Source: Azolla pinnata (lineage: Eukaryota; Streptophyta; Polypodiopsida; Salviniales; Salviniaceae). Taken from it: a stretch of DNA of 24,073 nucleotides. Made by a program: the position numbers and the translations under genes. The stretch is from the NCBI GenBank assembly GCA_037176905.1, contig JBBBWG010007757.1, positions 806 through 24,878 on the forward strand. The letters run 5' to 3'. Below, piece by piece: positions 11,381 to 23,098 of this stretch; positions within the stretch are counted from its first letter, which is position 1, and the number at the start of each line of letters is the position of its first letter. The notes below the pieces were generated by a model that worked only from the letters and a program-made list of their open reading frames with translations, was not told the DNA's origin and ran no database searches.

Positions 11381-11745
11381 CCACCATCATCATTAGCAGC
11401 AGTAACAGCATCAACATCAGCATCAGCATTATCATTGTCGTTGTCGCCAATGTTGTCATCATAATCAACATCATCATCATTGTCACTGTCATTGCGGCCA
11501 CCACCATCATCAACCATCATCACCACCACCATCATCGCCATCACCACCACCACCATCATCGCCATCACCACCACCACCATCATCATCATCACCACCACCA
11601 TCATCATCATCACCACCATCACCACCACCACCACCACCACCACCATCATCATCATCACCACCACCACCATCATCATCATCACCACCATCACCACCACCAC
11701 CACCACCACCATCATCATCATCACCACCGCCACCACCTCTGCAAC
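11339..11745. repeat. CAT/CAC trinucleotide block with a 66-69 bp higher-order unit
   Basis: Nearly 400 bp of CAT and CAC triplets with a few CGC, TGT and CAG interruptions. The alternation of CAT and CAC runs is itself repeated. The pattern starting CACCACCATCACC at 11611 returns at 11680 (69 bp), one CAC triplet shorter in its following run. The + strand frame across it would be poly-His and the - strand frame poly-Met/Val; neither has any other gene sign, so I treat it as noncoding. It lies roughly 0.5-0.9 kb upstream of the eEF1A TATA box. Confidence 0.93.
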
Positions 11746-11895
11746 GACAACAACAACATCAACGTCGATAACAAATATCATCGGAATCATCGGCATCAAC
11801 ATCAGCAGCAACATCATCATCAACATCATCAGCATCAACATCAGCACCGTCAACGACATGATCGTCATCGTCATCGTCAACGTCATCGTCATCGA
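11746..11895. repeat. Degenerate CAT/CAA/CGT triplet extension
   Basis: The triplet texture continues in a mixed form (ACAACAACA, CATCAGCATCAACATCAG, CGTCATCGTCATCGTCAA) and ends in the palindromic stretch ATCGATTGATCAATCGAT near 11891. It looks like an older, mutated part of the preceding array. Confidence 0.75.
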
Positions 11896-12005
11896 TTGAT
11901 CAATCGATGCGAGCAAGAAAGACAGTCGAATGGAAAAGAGACTAGAATCGATCAGACTCCAACTGTCTACAATTCAGACAAAAGTCTGAAAGCAGAAGAA
12001 CTCTG

Positions 12006-12059
12006 TTCTTCTTCTTCTTCTTCTTCTTCTTCTTCTTCTTCTTCTTCTTCTTCTTCTTC
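12006..12059. repeat. (TTC)18 microsatellite
   Basis: Eighteen uninterrupted TTC units, followed by TCCTCTC. A pure homopurine-homopyrimidine run of this length can adopt triplex DNA and is expected to vary in length between individuals. It ends about 140 bp upstream of the TATA box of the eEF1A gene, so it may fall within the functional promoter. Confidence 0.97.
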
Positions 12060-12200
12060 TCCTCTCATAGAGTGATTTTTGATGATGAATTTGTTGTGGA
12101 CCGTCCGATGACTTCCATCCGATCCAACGGTTCCCATGCCTCCCCCCGGCTTCTCCTGCCTTCTTCTCGTCTCCTGCGTTCTGCCCTAATCGATCTTGTC

Positions 12201-12208
12201 TATAAAAG
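12201..12208 (+). promoter_or_regulatory. TATA box of the eEF1A gene
   Basis: TATAAAAG in the context GTCTATAAAAGCTC, with a pyrimidine-rich sequence about 30 bp downstream, where transcription would start (near 12230). A donor (GTAAGA at 12315) follows after roughly 85 bases of leader. This spacing is what is expected for a plant eEF1A gene with a short untranslated first exon. The transcription start itself is inferred. Confidence 0.75.
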
Positions 12209-13245
12209 CTCTGTTGCTGCTGGCTATGGCGATCCCTGCGTCTCCCCCTCTGCCCTCTTCCTGCTCGTCTTTCTCGCGCCGCTGCTCGGATCAAGAAGAC
12301 CTCATCCGTGCCCTGTAAGAGCTCCATCTCTCCATCTCTCCATCTCTCCTTCGTTCGTTCGTTCGATCGATCGATCGTTGTTTCTTTCTCTGTTTGAAAG
12401 ATTCCTCTTCTGCTGCAAATCCTCGGTCTCGTATCGCTATTCCGGCTTGGGTGAGCGAGTTCGGTTTGCATTTGTTCACGTTTGTCCCGCATTGTCCTCG
12501 GTCTCGTAGCCAATCAGGCCCTGGATGAGCGGGTTTCACTTCGTCTTCTCCGCATTGTCTTCCCTCTTCTCTGGTTTTCTGCAATCGATTTGTTGTGCTC
12601 TGTGACGACCCATGATCATGGCGATGACGATGACTTGACGATCGCCGTCGTCGTCGTCGTCGTCATCATCATCATCATCATCTTCTTCTTCGTTTTCATT
12701 AGCTGTCTTTCTTTATCCTCATCAAGATGATCGAATCTCCTACCTGATACGGTACTCGCGTATCTCACCGGGTGCTCGCAATCTGAACTGTCCAAAACTA
12801 TCTTTTTTTGCTTGGAACCGGGATACCCAAGTAGCTCTCCCTCGGAGAGTGACTATCTTATGTCTAATCCCTAACGGTGTGCCGAATGTGCAAATATCCA
12901 GTGTACAGTAGCAAACACCGTGCTTCACTCATGATTGTACCACGTGATCAAGATGCTCTGATTATTTATTTTCTATGTTATCTATAAGTCAGAATGATGG
13001 ATCTATGATACAATCATGAGGTACAAACATGAAGGCTGTTAAGAATTAGATTGTAATGGCTGATCGCTTAGATGTGTGCCTGATTTTGTGGCTTGTTGGT
13101 TTATGTTGTTAGATTACACGGGTAGTAAGATTCCTTCAATTTGTGAAGAAAATAGGAACTCGAATACCTAGAATCAATGTATGAAAGAAAACAAGAAACT
13201 TGGTAGCTTAGGATTGAACAGAGTCATGTATGTGGTATACATATT

Positions 13246-13436
13246 GAGGTCATAAATCCTCGAGTCAGAAACCTTGAATTGTTTATGATCGTGGTAAGAC
13301 CTACGTAGAGGTCATATAACCTCAAACCAGAAGCCTCAACTTATTTATGATGATGATAAGCTACTATGGTAAGACAGCTTCATGCCAGAAACCGTAGATG
13401 TTTTATGATCTTGATAAGCTAGTATGGTAAAACTGT
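13246..13436. repeat. Three diverged tandem copies of an approximately 60-bp unit
   Basis: Units starting near 13246, 13308 and 13368 share, in order, the words GAGGTCATA, CCAGAAACC or TCAGAAACC, TTTATGATC or TTTATGATG, GATAAGCTA and TATGGTAA. Identity is moderate, so this is an old tandem duplication. It sits near the 3' end of the eEF1A leader intron. Confidence 0.7.
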
Positions 13437-13491
13437 GTTTGATTGGTGCTTTTCTCAATTTTCTTTGAATCGTTGGTGCATATGTTTTTAG

Positions 13492-13500
13492 AAACCCTAA
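13492..13500 (+). promoter_or_regulatory. Telo-box (AAACCCTAA) near the eEF1A start
   Basis: The word AAACCCTAA lies about 100 bp upstream of the eEF1A start codon, within the leader intron. This telo-box is a known element of plant eEF1A and ribosomal protein gene 5' regions, where it acts with other elements to raise expression in dividing cells. The function here is inferred from that family knowledge only. Confidence 0.5.
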
Positions 13501-13595
13501 CGAGCTGAATTCTGAGAATCCTTCCATGACGATGGTTATCTCTTTCTCGTTTGATCCGAGTCTTATGCTTTATGCTGTGTCTGCAGATTTATTGA

Positions 13596-15452
<1,857 letters not shown>

Positions 15453-16737
15453 ATCGTGGTCTACATTGCGGCGGAAAAGCTGTTTTGTTGGAGTGCTTCC
15501 TGTTTTCTATCATTTTCTCTTGTTTGGATTGTTAGAGCAATGTTGTCTAGGGTTTTGCAAACTTGGGTTTTAGATAGGCGGTGGCTTCGGCCATTTCCGC
15601 AGCATTGATCCTACGTTTCAGTTATTATCATTCGGGTAGATTTTTCTGGCAAATGAGATGATATTCTTCTCTTCTAGAGAGATTTTAAATGAGCTTTCTT
15701 TTTCTCATAGTTGGAAATCCATAATTTTACGTTCAGGCTTGAACTACATGGGTCTCTGGGGCTGGTTTTATTTAATATTTGGAATTCTTTTGTTTATCAG
15801 GAATGTGGTTCTCTCTCAATTCCTTGGCAATGACTCAAATGACAAAACTGGTGAATAGATCAGATGTTGCAGGAATAAGGTAATACAGTTTTACAGTTTG
15901 CATGTATCAGATGTTGTTCTGTTGGGCACCGATGTAAATGCTGCTAGACTTTGAATGGGCTTGAATTGTACTCAGATAATCATCTAAGTTAGTTGCTTGC
16001 ATCTATTTAGGCAGAAATACAAATGCTTCCAGCCTGAAAGAAAGCTGCATGCAAATCAGATAATCTATTAGGCAGCCACAGAATTGGTGCTACAGAATGA
16101 ATGGATTGGATTATCTGGAAAATGTGTCAGACAATGCTGTTCCATGCAATCAGATATTGCAACGCAAATGCTTTGCTTTGTTACACTGAATGGGTTGTGC
16201 ATAATCTTGGAATGTATCAGACAATGCTGCTCCACGCGATCAGATATTGCAAATCAAAGGCTTTGAATTGTCTCAGAAGCTCATGCTGCATGTAAAATCA
16301 GAGTTTGATGGTGGAGATCTGACCTAACCATAGGCTGAACATGGGTTTGCATCTTTTTCTGGAAATATTTGCACAAGTCACACATGTAATCAGATGTCGT
16401 GGTAGGCAGCAGCGATGCCAATGCTACCGATTAATAATGATGTGGTCTTGGAAATCGCCTAAAATGCGAACGACGATGCAGAACTCGGATCAGTTTATAT
16501 TTTGTTGGGTGAAGGAGAACATTGACGTGGTAGTTGCGATGAAAGGCGTGGGTGCACCAAGAACATCGGGTTTCCTAAGCAATGATTTGTCGATTTGTTT
16601 GGTGAGTTTCTTGATGAGCTTTTCTATAATCGTTGTGTCATCGCAAAACACTAGGAATCAAACAAATATGATGCGGGTTTTGCTGCATATGAATTGAAGA
16701 GGTTTTCAGGTTATTGAGCCCAAATACATGGGTTGGG
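15453..16737. other. eEF1A 3' flank with diverged tandem repeats
   Basis: The first few hundred bases after the stop are T-rich and should hold the 3' UTR. From about 15850 to 16400 a word like ATCAGAT (followed by GTTG, AATC or ATTG) keeps returning, near 15859, 15906, 15971, 16056, 16149, 16239 and 16388. The clearest pair is a 90-bp direct repeat: AATGTGTCAG at 16121 and AATGTATCAG at 16211, both followed by ACAATGCTG and later CAGATATTGCAA. Frames across it are repeat-derived. The poly(A) site was not located. Confidence 0.6.
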
Positions 16738-16738
16738 A

Positions 16739-16763
16739 TTAGGGTTTAGGGTTTAGGGTTTTA
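16739..16763. repeat. Short interstitial telomeric cluster (TTTAGGG type)
   Basis: About three and a half copies of the plant telomere unit TTTAGGG in tandem. It is the first of four such clusters between here and the PHO1-like gene. The other three are at 21788-21836, 22095-22125 and 23099-23153. Confidence 0.9.
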
Positions 16764-18600
16764 GAGATCCTTTTTTTTGCCGCAATTACCATGTTGTGCC
16801 GCCTCGGACATAGGGATTTTAAGAATGACAATTTGATGCCCATTCGCGGCTTGTTCCCTAAGCACCCGAAGCTTAAGATGATAATATTGTCGATGTTATG
16901 TGCGAGTGTCAACTTTTAACCTTATTAAAGGCATCTATAAGTTCCCAATATTGGATGGGAGAAGTACCTCTAGTTTTTGTGGAGCAGACAATTGATTTGC
17001 TATTATTGCAAATACAAACATTTCATGTTGTCGATTTGATTTGGTTAACATTTCTAGAAAAATGGTGGAAATTGAAATGTGAGAAGAGTCCATCGATACC
17101 TCGCTTTCGCCAATGATCATTAAGATTACAAAGCTTGAACTTTGAACTACGGTAGACTTGCAAGGACAAATGGATGCTCAAGGTGTCTAGTTATGTTGAA
17201 GGAGATATTACAAGCTAAACTACCAAGAATAACTCAAATTGGTTCACACTCTTGATTTATATATCTATATGTAATACAACGAATATCCATAACAAAAATG
17301 ATATTGGACGAGAGTTTCTATATGACAAATTTATGTATTGCCAAGGGAAGTTCTTGGTCCGGGAAGCAAGAGTTGGGTCTTGAATTTAAAAGTGAAGAGA
17401 CTAAATTTTGATGGCCACATAATATACCAAGGTTAACATTTGCAATAAAAATTTTACAAACTTTATTGGATTGAATGGAACAAATACTCAAAACAACTAT
17501 AAATACTCAAAGTTGGCCAACCAAATGGTTAAAATTTTAGTTGTATTCACTCATTTAATAGTTATTGGATAAACAAGCATCGATAAAACTTCTATTAAAG
17601 GTGCTAGAGTTGTTAAGTAAATAATTAATTTATTTCATTTTTTAAGTACTTGGTTAACTTGTCATTTTGACTTGTCTGGACCCACTACTAGTATATAATT
17701 TCGAAACAGTTTGTCAAACGTCATTGTTTCTTAACATTAGATAGAGAACCTCAACAACATCTTATATCACTCTTTTCTTTGGAGGACGATTATTATTGAT
17801 TTGTCTTATTCTAGGCAACTAAAGTTGTTGATGCACTCAACGAATATGTCAACTTAAAACAGTCAATTATCATAACAAATAACTTGACTAATCGCATTTG
17901 TGAGTGTTTTTAGCATATACATAACATGTTAGGAGCAAGTCTTTCACATAATTATACAATCTATGTTGGAATAAGTGTATAAGTATTGTTTTATCCCAAT
18001 GAATATCATATAATTGAAAAGATCCACTATAGATCGGACCAATATATAATATTGGTCGAGGGTATGATAAAACAAGTACTTTTTAGAAAGCAGTTTTTAG
18101 TGTGTCAATTTAAACGTATATTAAAAATCACTTGACAATAAATTTACTCAACATCTCAAAAGCCCTGTAAGTGTATCCATATCATGATATAGTCACATAC
18201 GAAATATACTTGATGAGAATCGAGCTTACAACCTTATATTTCACAAGACATCATGTTCAATTATATTGATAAAAGTATATTTATGGTGAGAAAAAAACTA
18301 GTAAATGAAATACAACATACCTCTAAAAAGTTCTTAGACTACAAATTATTTTTATGCATATACTTAAGCCACACTATAAATATTTGTAATCTCGATCTCT
18401 ATAAAAGATTTAACGCCAATAATTAACACATCAAACTAATCTTGTCATTCCATTCTATATCTTTTTTTTATCCGTTGTCGTGTGTCTCTTCACACACGAT
18501 ATGAAACATAATAATTTTATATTAGCCCAGTACTTTGGTGCGAGGAGATTAAGGTCCGCAAGAGCTTCCAAACGTATTTTACAGCATGTTCATCGGGCAA
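16764..18600. other. AT-rich, probably repeat-derived, gene-free stretch
   Basis: No gene family is recognisable on either strand. A frame at 16898-17116 ends after 72 codons with no known domain. The composition is strongly AT-rich from about 17150 on. A short perfect hairpin lies at about 18479-18498 (arms CGTGTGT and ACACACG). The texture fits old transposable element remains, but no ends, target duplications or transposon protein motifs were seen. Confidence 0.45.
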
Positions 18601-18764
18601 GTACGGTTAAAATTACGAATAAATCAAGATAGAATATTTGGTGAAGCGGAAAAGTTAGATGTCCCACATGAGCAGGTGAGGTTTGGATCTAGCAGGATAT
18701 AAGCAGTCCTTGAAGAATAATTTTGATCTGTATTTTTTGGGGTGCTCTGTAGCCCTCTATGTGG

Positions 18765-19395
18765 TGTGACAACCTTTCTGCAGCGTCCACGTTTTGAATT
18801 TTGCGGGTACGAGTGCGGACCGTATTCGGACGAGTCAGACCGTATCCGGAAAGGTGCAGATCGTATTCGGACGAGTCGAACCGTGTCCGTAAATTGTTGG
18901 AAATGACGCGGCTCGGTCACACCAACGTGAAGGCCATGCAAAAGTAAATATCACATGGGAGGCATGCGACTGATCGTAAAGTATATGCAACTAAAGTGAA
19001 CGCCACGTGGGAGTCATGCAACAGAGCTAGAGATGCGAACTCGAGTTCTTTCATGCAAGGGGACCAAACCTTCTATAAAAGGGGAATCTAAAACTAAAAA
19101 CCCTATTCGGAAAAAGACTGGAAACCCTGATTTCTTAATCTCAGTTTTGTAATCGAAATCCTCTAGAAATTCTAACCCTAATCTGGTACTTTTAACATAC
19201 CCCAATCCTTTCTAATTCCAATTTCGGGATTGATTGTAATTTCTTCTCTATAATAATGAAAGCTATTTAAATTTTATTTACATTTAAGCTAAACCACCAG
19301 TCTTAATATCGCGGTATTTGGAATCCTCCGGTCGGAGGCCCCGGGGTCCTGCCTCGACTTTCATGTATCCTCGAAGTATTTCCGCGACACCGTCA
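18765..19395 (+). mobile_element. LTR-like segment, possible solo or truncated retrotransposon LTR
   Basis: The segment begins with TGTGACAACC, a start resembling many plant Gypsy-type LTRs. It carries a promoter-like TATAAAA at 19074-19080, a downstream AT-rich part with AATAATGAAAG (about 19252), and a GC-rich tail ending near GCGACACCGTCA. A 41-bp internal tandem repeat (CGTATTCGGACGAGTC at 18820 and 18861) lies in its upstream part. Against the call, the flanking bases do not show a matching target duplication, there is no tRNA primer site after it and no second LTR in the window. The limits are therefore guesses. Confidence 0.35.
18813..18894. repeat. 41-bp tandem repeat, two copies
   Basis: The phrases GTGCGGACCGTATTCGG and GTGCAGATCGTATTCGG start at 18813 and 18854. 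Each is followed by ACGAGTC and then ACCGTATCCG or ACCGTGTCCG. The two copies are close in sequence, and within each the CCGTAT-CGG word is itself present twice, so the region has a nested repeat structure. Confidence 0.8.
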
Positions 19396-20460
19396 TATAA
19401 CTTTATACTCTCATCTCACTCCTAACATCCCAGGTTTATATATAGCCTTATCACTCCTAAATCTACCATTCATAACTTCATTACTCCTAGCTCCATTTAT
19501 AGTTGGTGTCTTCGTGACACCCATATTTTGTTTTTGTCTAGATGAAAGTAAACAATTTATGTTTGGTTGTAAATTATCAGAAGATTAACATTGAGGTTAC
19601 TACTTATAACTATTATATTTTATCCTTGACCTCGAGTTTATTGTATCACCTTAGTATAACTTACTATTTTATAAAGTTAGTCTTATGAGGCGCATATAAC
19701 CTTGTCTTGATATATCTAGAAAATGAATAGAAAGTTGCTTTATATACTTGATGTGAACTTGTTAAATATTCGACAAAATTAACAGAAAGATGCTTTATAT
19801 ATTCGATTAATGTTTAATACATAAATCTACAGAGTCTAGTCATGCAAATTTGGAACGATTTAAACATCTAGGGTTCCCTATTTAGTACAAAATGGGAACA
19901 TAAGCCGCCAAGATTGTTTTTCTCATTTGGTAATAGGCAGTAAGAAAGCTACAAACGTGCTTGATCACAAGGACTCTAGAAGATGTAGAATGGGATTTCA
20001 ATTTGCAATTTCCTTTGTCAAGACTTTACGATAATAGAAGAAGGAGACTTACATATAAGCTACTGATCGGTCATAAACAGCTCTCTCTCGAAAATTTTAT
20101 ATAGTCTTCTCACAATAATCATCTATTAAGAAAAACATATGGCTGATGCCCCATCGTCGGGAGTGTATGGTAAGGTATTGCTCAAACTGATTGAGAAGTG
20201 ATAAGAATCACATATAGGCAACAAAGGGATACCTATTTTCGGCACTCTTGTACACTAAATTTTGTTGGTAATATAATATATTGTCTTTTAATTTAATTTA
20301 ATTTTTGTCATATTCTTGTATTCTGAGTCTATCACAGTAAAATCTAGCCTTACACCAAGGCATTTGCCAGTATAACTAGGGTGAATATACCCGCACGTTT
20401 ACCTATCAATTGAATGAATGCCCAACGTAAACAAAATGCGCATGCGAGCGTACGACAGAA
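19396..20460. other. AT-rich gene-free stretch
   Basis: Nothing coding was recognised. The part near 20280-20340 (ATAATATATTGTC, TTTAATTTAATTTAATTTT, TTCTTGTATTCTGAG) resembles the segment near 10550 and may be another decayed retrotransposon end. No structured repeat or RNA gene was seen. Confidence 0.45.
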
Positions 20461-21300
20461 CGGGTCAAAATGTTGTTGGTTCTATTTGATTTTCTCATCG
20501 TCGATCATGTGGCATTTTGTCAGGTCTCGAACAAAACCAAGGATGTTATGCAACTCTTAATCACTCACTGGTTCAACGACGGGTTTGGCATATCAATCTG
20601 TAAAAATTATAATAGAGCAGTAAAACAAGAGCCACACAGACTGGGACATGGTCTCAAGATGCATTCGCAAGCTCTGTGCTGGTTCTGCATCAATCCCCAT
20701 TGCCTTCTTTCATGTGTATATATAAAAGATATATATATATCCTTCTCAGAAGCGCGACAACTAGTCATCCATTGTGACCTTTCCATGGTGAAAGGAAGGC
20801 TTCCTTTCTGTGCGAAATTTCCGCGGTTTTTTAATGGCTTTGCGACGGCGTGCCAATAGGGGAATGGATCGAATAAACATGGGCCTTTGTTCCGTGCATT
20901 TCTTTCTCTTTTAGAAATGAGCGCGAATCAGAGCACTAAGCCTTTTTTTGTTTATTTTCTGTTGGGTCATCCAAAAGAGAGCTACGAGTCGTATCGGAAA
21001 GCTTTGTTAAGGATGGTTTGTAGGGGGATGATTTCTTCTTCTTCTTCTTCTTGTTTTACATCCGAGTGCTTCTCGAATCATTTTCCGCTTTTTGCAATAG
21101 ATAAGAAAAAGAAAAGGAATGGAGTGGAATGGAATGCGAATGCGAATGCGAATGCGAATGTGAATGGAACGGAACAGAATGGTAATGCTTCCCACAGAGG
21201 AATCGCATCCGATTTCGAACCAGCGATTAACAAAGGCTGTATGTACATGTACATTGTGTACAAATATATTACAAGATTCTACGATTACTGGCGAGAATGC
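20461..21300. other. Unassigned region with open frames and a GCGAAT hexamer repeat
   Basis: A 129-codon + strand frame (20470-20859) and a 140-codon frame (20887-21309) are present, but neither has a recognisable domain or a convincing start context. The second runs through a (TTC) tract (21029-21051) and an AATGCG hexamer array (about 21133-21165), which argues against coding. A near-perfect 19-bp palindrome sits at 20790-20808 (arms GAAAGGAAG and CTTCCTTTC). I cannot assign a function. Confidence 0.4.
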
Positions 21301-21359
21301 CTTACTTAAAGTGTAAGTGGCCTTGCTTTCTTTAATCCTTTTCTTTTTGTTTTCTTGAC

Positions 21360-21608
21360 ATGTCCTCCAAAGGGGTTTATATACAAGAGCCGATAGCCAA
21401 AAAGGAGAATCATAGAAAGGTGAAACCTTCTTTAGTTCCCGTTCAGCCAGTGGCAGTAGCCGCAGCAGCAACAACAACAACAACAAAAGAAGAAGAACAA
21501 CAAGAAGAAGAAGAACAGATTCTTGGCATTAAGGTATCTCGAAGAGTACAATTCCTTGTGCCGAGAGAATCGAGATCTTTGCAATCCGCCAGCAATCCGC
21601 ATCATTAA
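21360..21608 (+). CDS. Hypothetical open frame of unknown family (82 codons), doubtful
   Basis: The frame starts at an ATG after a T-rich stretch. Its first half (MSSKGVYIQEPIAKK, then a Lys/Val/Pro segment) has ordinary protein-like composition. It then passes through Ala and Thr runs and a Glu/Gln-rich run coded by CAA and GAA triplets. Near residue 59, a donor-like AAG|GTATCT at 21532-21537 could end an exon. In the next frame over, from about 21523, protein-like sequence continues with YLEEYNSLCREN and PPAIRIINDYN. This could be the first exon of a small gene, a fragment, or chance. I do not recognise the family, and the frame switch is unexplained. Confidence 0.25.
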   Translation: MSSKGVYIQEPIAKKENHRKVKPSLVPVQPVAVAAAATTTTTKEEEQQEEEEQILGIKVSRRVQFLVPRESRSLQSASNPHH

Positions 21609-21634
21609 TGACTACAATATGTTGCACAAGCAAG

Positions 21635-21644
21635 GGGGGGGGGG
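21635..21644. repeat. G10 homopolymer inside an unassigned open region
   Basis: Ten consecutive G between GCAA and AATCTGG. It lies between protein-like stretches in different frames. A wrong base count here, in the genome or in the assembly, would change which frames connect. A 14-bp perfect palindrome (CCAGGGGCCCCTGG) lies 65 bp downstream at 21710-21723. Confidence 0.85.
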
Positions 21645-21787
21645 AATCTGGAAAGGATCTTTTCGGCTCCCTCGGGGGCACTATGGTACTTACTTCGAGA
21701 CAGACGCCCCCAGGGGCCCCTGGCTCTTTGGGCAAGCTTTCCCGAAAAGATGTCCAATTCAGAAAGCCTGCGATTCCAGGTGCTTTT

Positions 21788-21836
21788 CTAGGGTTTAGGG
21801 TTAAGGGTTTAGGGTTTAAGGTTTAGGGTTTAGGGT
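21788..21836. repeat. Interstitial telomeric cluster, imperfect
   Basis: About seven TTTAGGG-type units with two variant units (TTAAGGG and TTTAAGG). The cluster ends with TTTAGGGTGCAT. The cluster at 22095-22125 ends with a similar GAGGGCGCAT. Confidence 0.93.
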
Positions 21837-22094
21837 GCATTGTAGATGTGGCTTTTGGCCATTCCTGCTACGAGTTTCGGCGGGGATACGATCGATCTGG
21901 TTGCGTGGGCGTGCTCGGCGACGGAATGCCGGCCTGCGAGTGCCGAGTTAGGTGGCGGTGCCCTGGTTATTCCGGGTAATCCTCATGTTCTGGGCGTGTG
22001 TTTCTTAAATGCATCTGCTAGTTTCAGAACCCCCCAGTAGTTCTACCCTGACGCATACATTTGGAGCTGTACAGCCTGAAACATCACGGCGCCA

Positions 22095-22125
22095 AGTTTA
22101 GGGTTTAGGGATTTAGGGTTGAGGG
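22095..22125. repeat. Interstitial telomeric cluster, short and imperfect
   Basis: Three to four units of TTTAGGG with an inserted A and a degenerate last unit (TTGAGGG). The 258 bp between this cluster and the previous one contain a GC-rich 64-codon open frame (21846-22040) of unknown family, which I do not call as a gene. Confidence 0.88.
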
Positions 22126-22769
22126 CGCATTACAAGGCAGATAATAGGTCTTCTCGACTACAAGGTATTGGAAGCCGACGAGGAGGTATGAGCACTGTTG
22201 CTTGAGCTTATTACCGGGCACGTCATGTTGGTGGGGGTTGACGGAAGATGCACCCACGATCGGATCGGGGGGTTGACCATGCACGAGGAGTCTGGGATCG
22301 ACGATGATTCAATACCCTCGTCTCTTGCCTGGGATTGATCTGCTCTGGTTTGTGACAAGATGTAGATGTAGATGTAAATGTAGATGTAAATGTAGATGTA
22401 TATGTATATGTAGATGTATATGTATATGCAGATGTATGCATCGCATTCAACAGTAGTGGGGGTGGGGAAGGGGGGGCTTAATGGAGTGCATGTGAAGCCC
22501 CACCACCACCACCGAAAAAAACACACATTTTGTACGTTTTGTCCCACGGGCCAAATGCCCTTCTTTGCGGCTTGAATCGCACGAATGGTTTCACACACAC
22601 ACGTAGCCGGACGCGCGGACATTTCGGGAAATGGGGATTCTGTCTACGCCTCGATTGATCAATCCAATCGGATGGATCGGATCGGATCGGATCGGATCGA
22701 TCGGATGAATGAGATAAGCTTGTTAAAAATACCGTGTGCCGTGGGGGGGATCTTTGCTCTCTTTCTCTT
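22126..22769. other. Gene-free 5' flank of the PHO1-like gene with simple repeats
   Basis: No supported gene. A hexamer array of TGTAGA, TGTAAA and TGTATA units spans about 22357-22437. G-rich tracts follow near 22456-22476. A pentamer array of ATCGG units spans about 22667-22705. The region leads into the TATA box at 22770. Confidence 0.6.
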
Positions 22770-22777
22770 CTATAAAT
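22770..22777 (+). promoter_or_regulatory. Probable TATA box of the PHO1-like gene
   Basis: TCTATAAATTGCG within a pyrimidine-rich context, followed by a CT-rich stretch with CTCTGC hexamer units (about 22811-22858) of the kind common at plant transcription starts. Transcription from about 22800 would give a leader near 395 bases. That leader contains no ATG before the one at 23197, which supports both the promoter and the start codon. Confidence 0.6.
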
Positions 22778-23098
22778 TGCGCGAATCGACCCCGTTATTC
22801 CACCACCCTCGCCTCTGCCTCTGCTTCTGCCTCTGCCTCTGCCTCTTGCCTCTGCCTCGCTCGTCTCTTCTTTGTTTTGTGTGTTCAAACACACTCCCCC
22901 CCACGATCCCGAACCCCGCCCTAATCTCCTCCGCGAAGCACCTCGATCAAGCCGATAAACCCCTCCGATTAAGCCTCACCCGCGCCCTAATCTCCGTCGT
23001 TAAAGCAACGTTTGAATCGAACCCCTCTTCGCGCCGCGATCCGTTTTGCGGCGGCCAGACGGATCGACCGATCGCCTTTTGCGCTTCGCCGGACATTG

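Larger units (their letters stand above)
12315..13586 (+). other. Leader intron of the eEF1A gene
   Basis: A donor GTAAGA at 12315 and the acceptor TGTCTGCAG at 13578-13586 enclose a 1272-bp intron that ends 12 bases before the start codon. Plant eEF1A genes typically carry an intron here, and in known cases it raises expression. Inside are a TTCG/ATCG run (about 12350-12377), a compound GTC-ATC-TTC triplet run (about 12648-12690), three diverged copies of a 58-62 bp unit (13246-13436) and a telo-box word AAACCCTAA at 13492-13500. The donor position is inferred from consensus; other donors upstream are possible. Confidence 0.75.

Noticed and set aside
11335-12075. A 246-codon + strand frame rich in poly-His, and long - strand Met/Val frames across the same DNA
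   Set aside because: They come entirely from CAT/CAC and TTC triplet repeats, are open in several frames at once, and show no domain, start context or splice logic.
16898-17116. A 72-codon frame with two Trp-rich segments after the first telomeric cluster
   Set aside because: It has no recognisable domain and sits in AT-rich, repeat-like DNA; it could be a decayed fragment, but I cannot support a call.
20470-20859. A 129-codon + strand frame
   Set aside because: The composition is plausible, but there is no recognised motif, no splice or promoter support, and the frame passes through a TATATA tract.
22995-23030. A - strand GGTTCGATTC word resembling a tRNA T-loop
   Set aside because: The flanking bases do not form a T-stem, and no acceptor or D-arm was found at the right distances.
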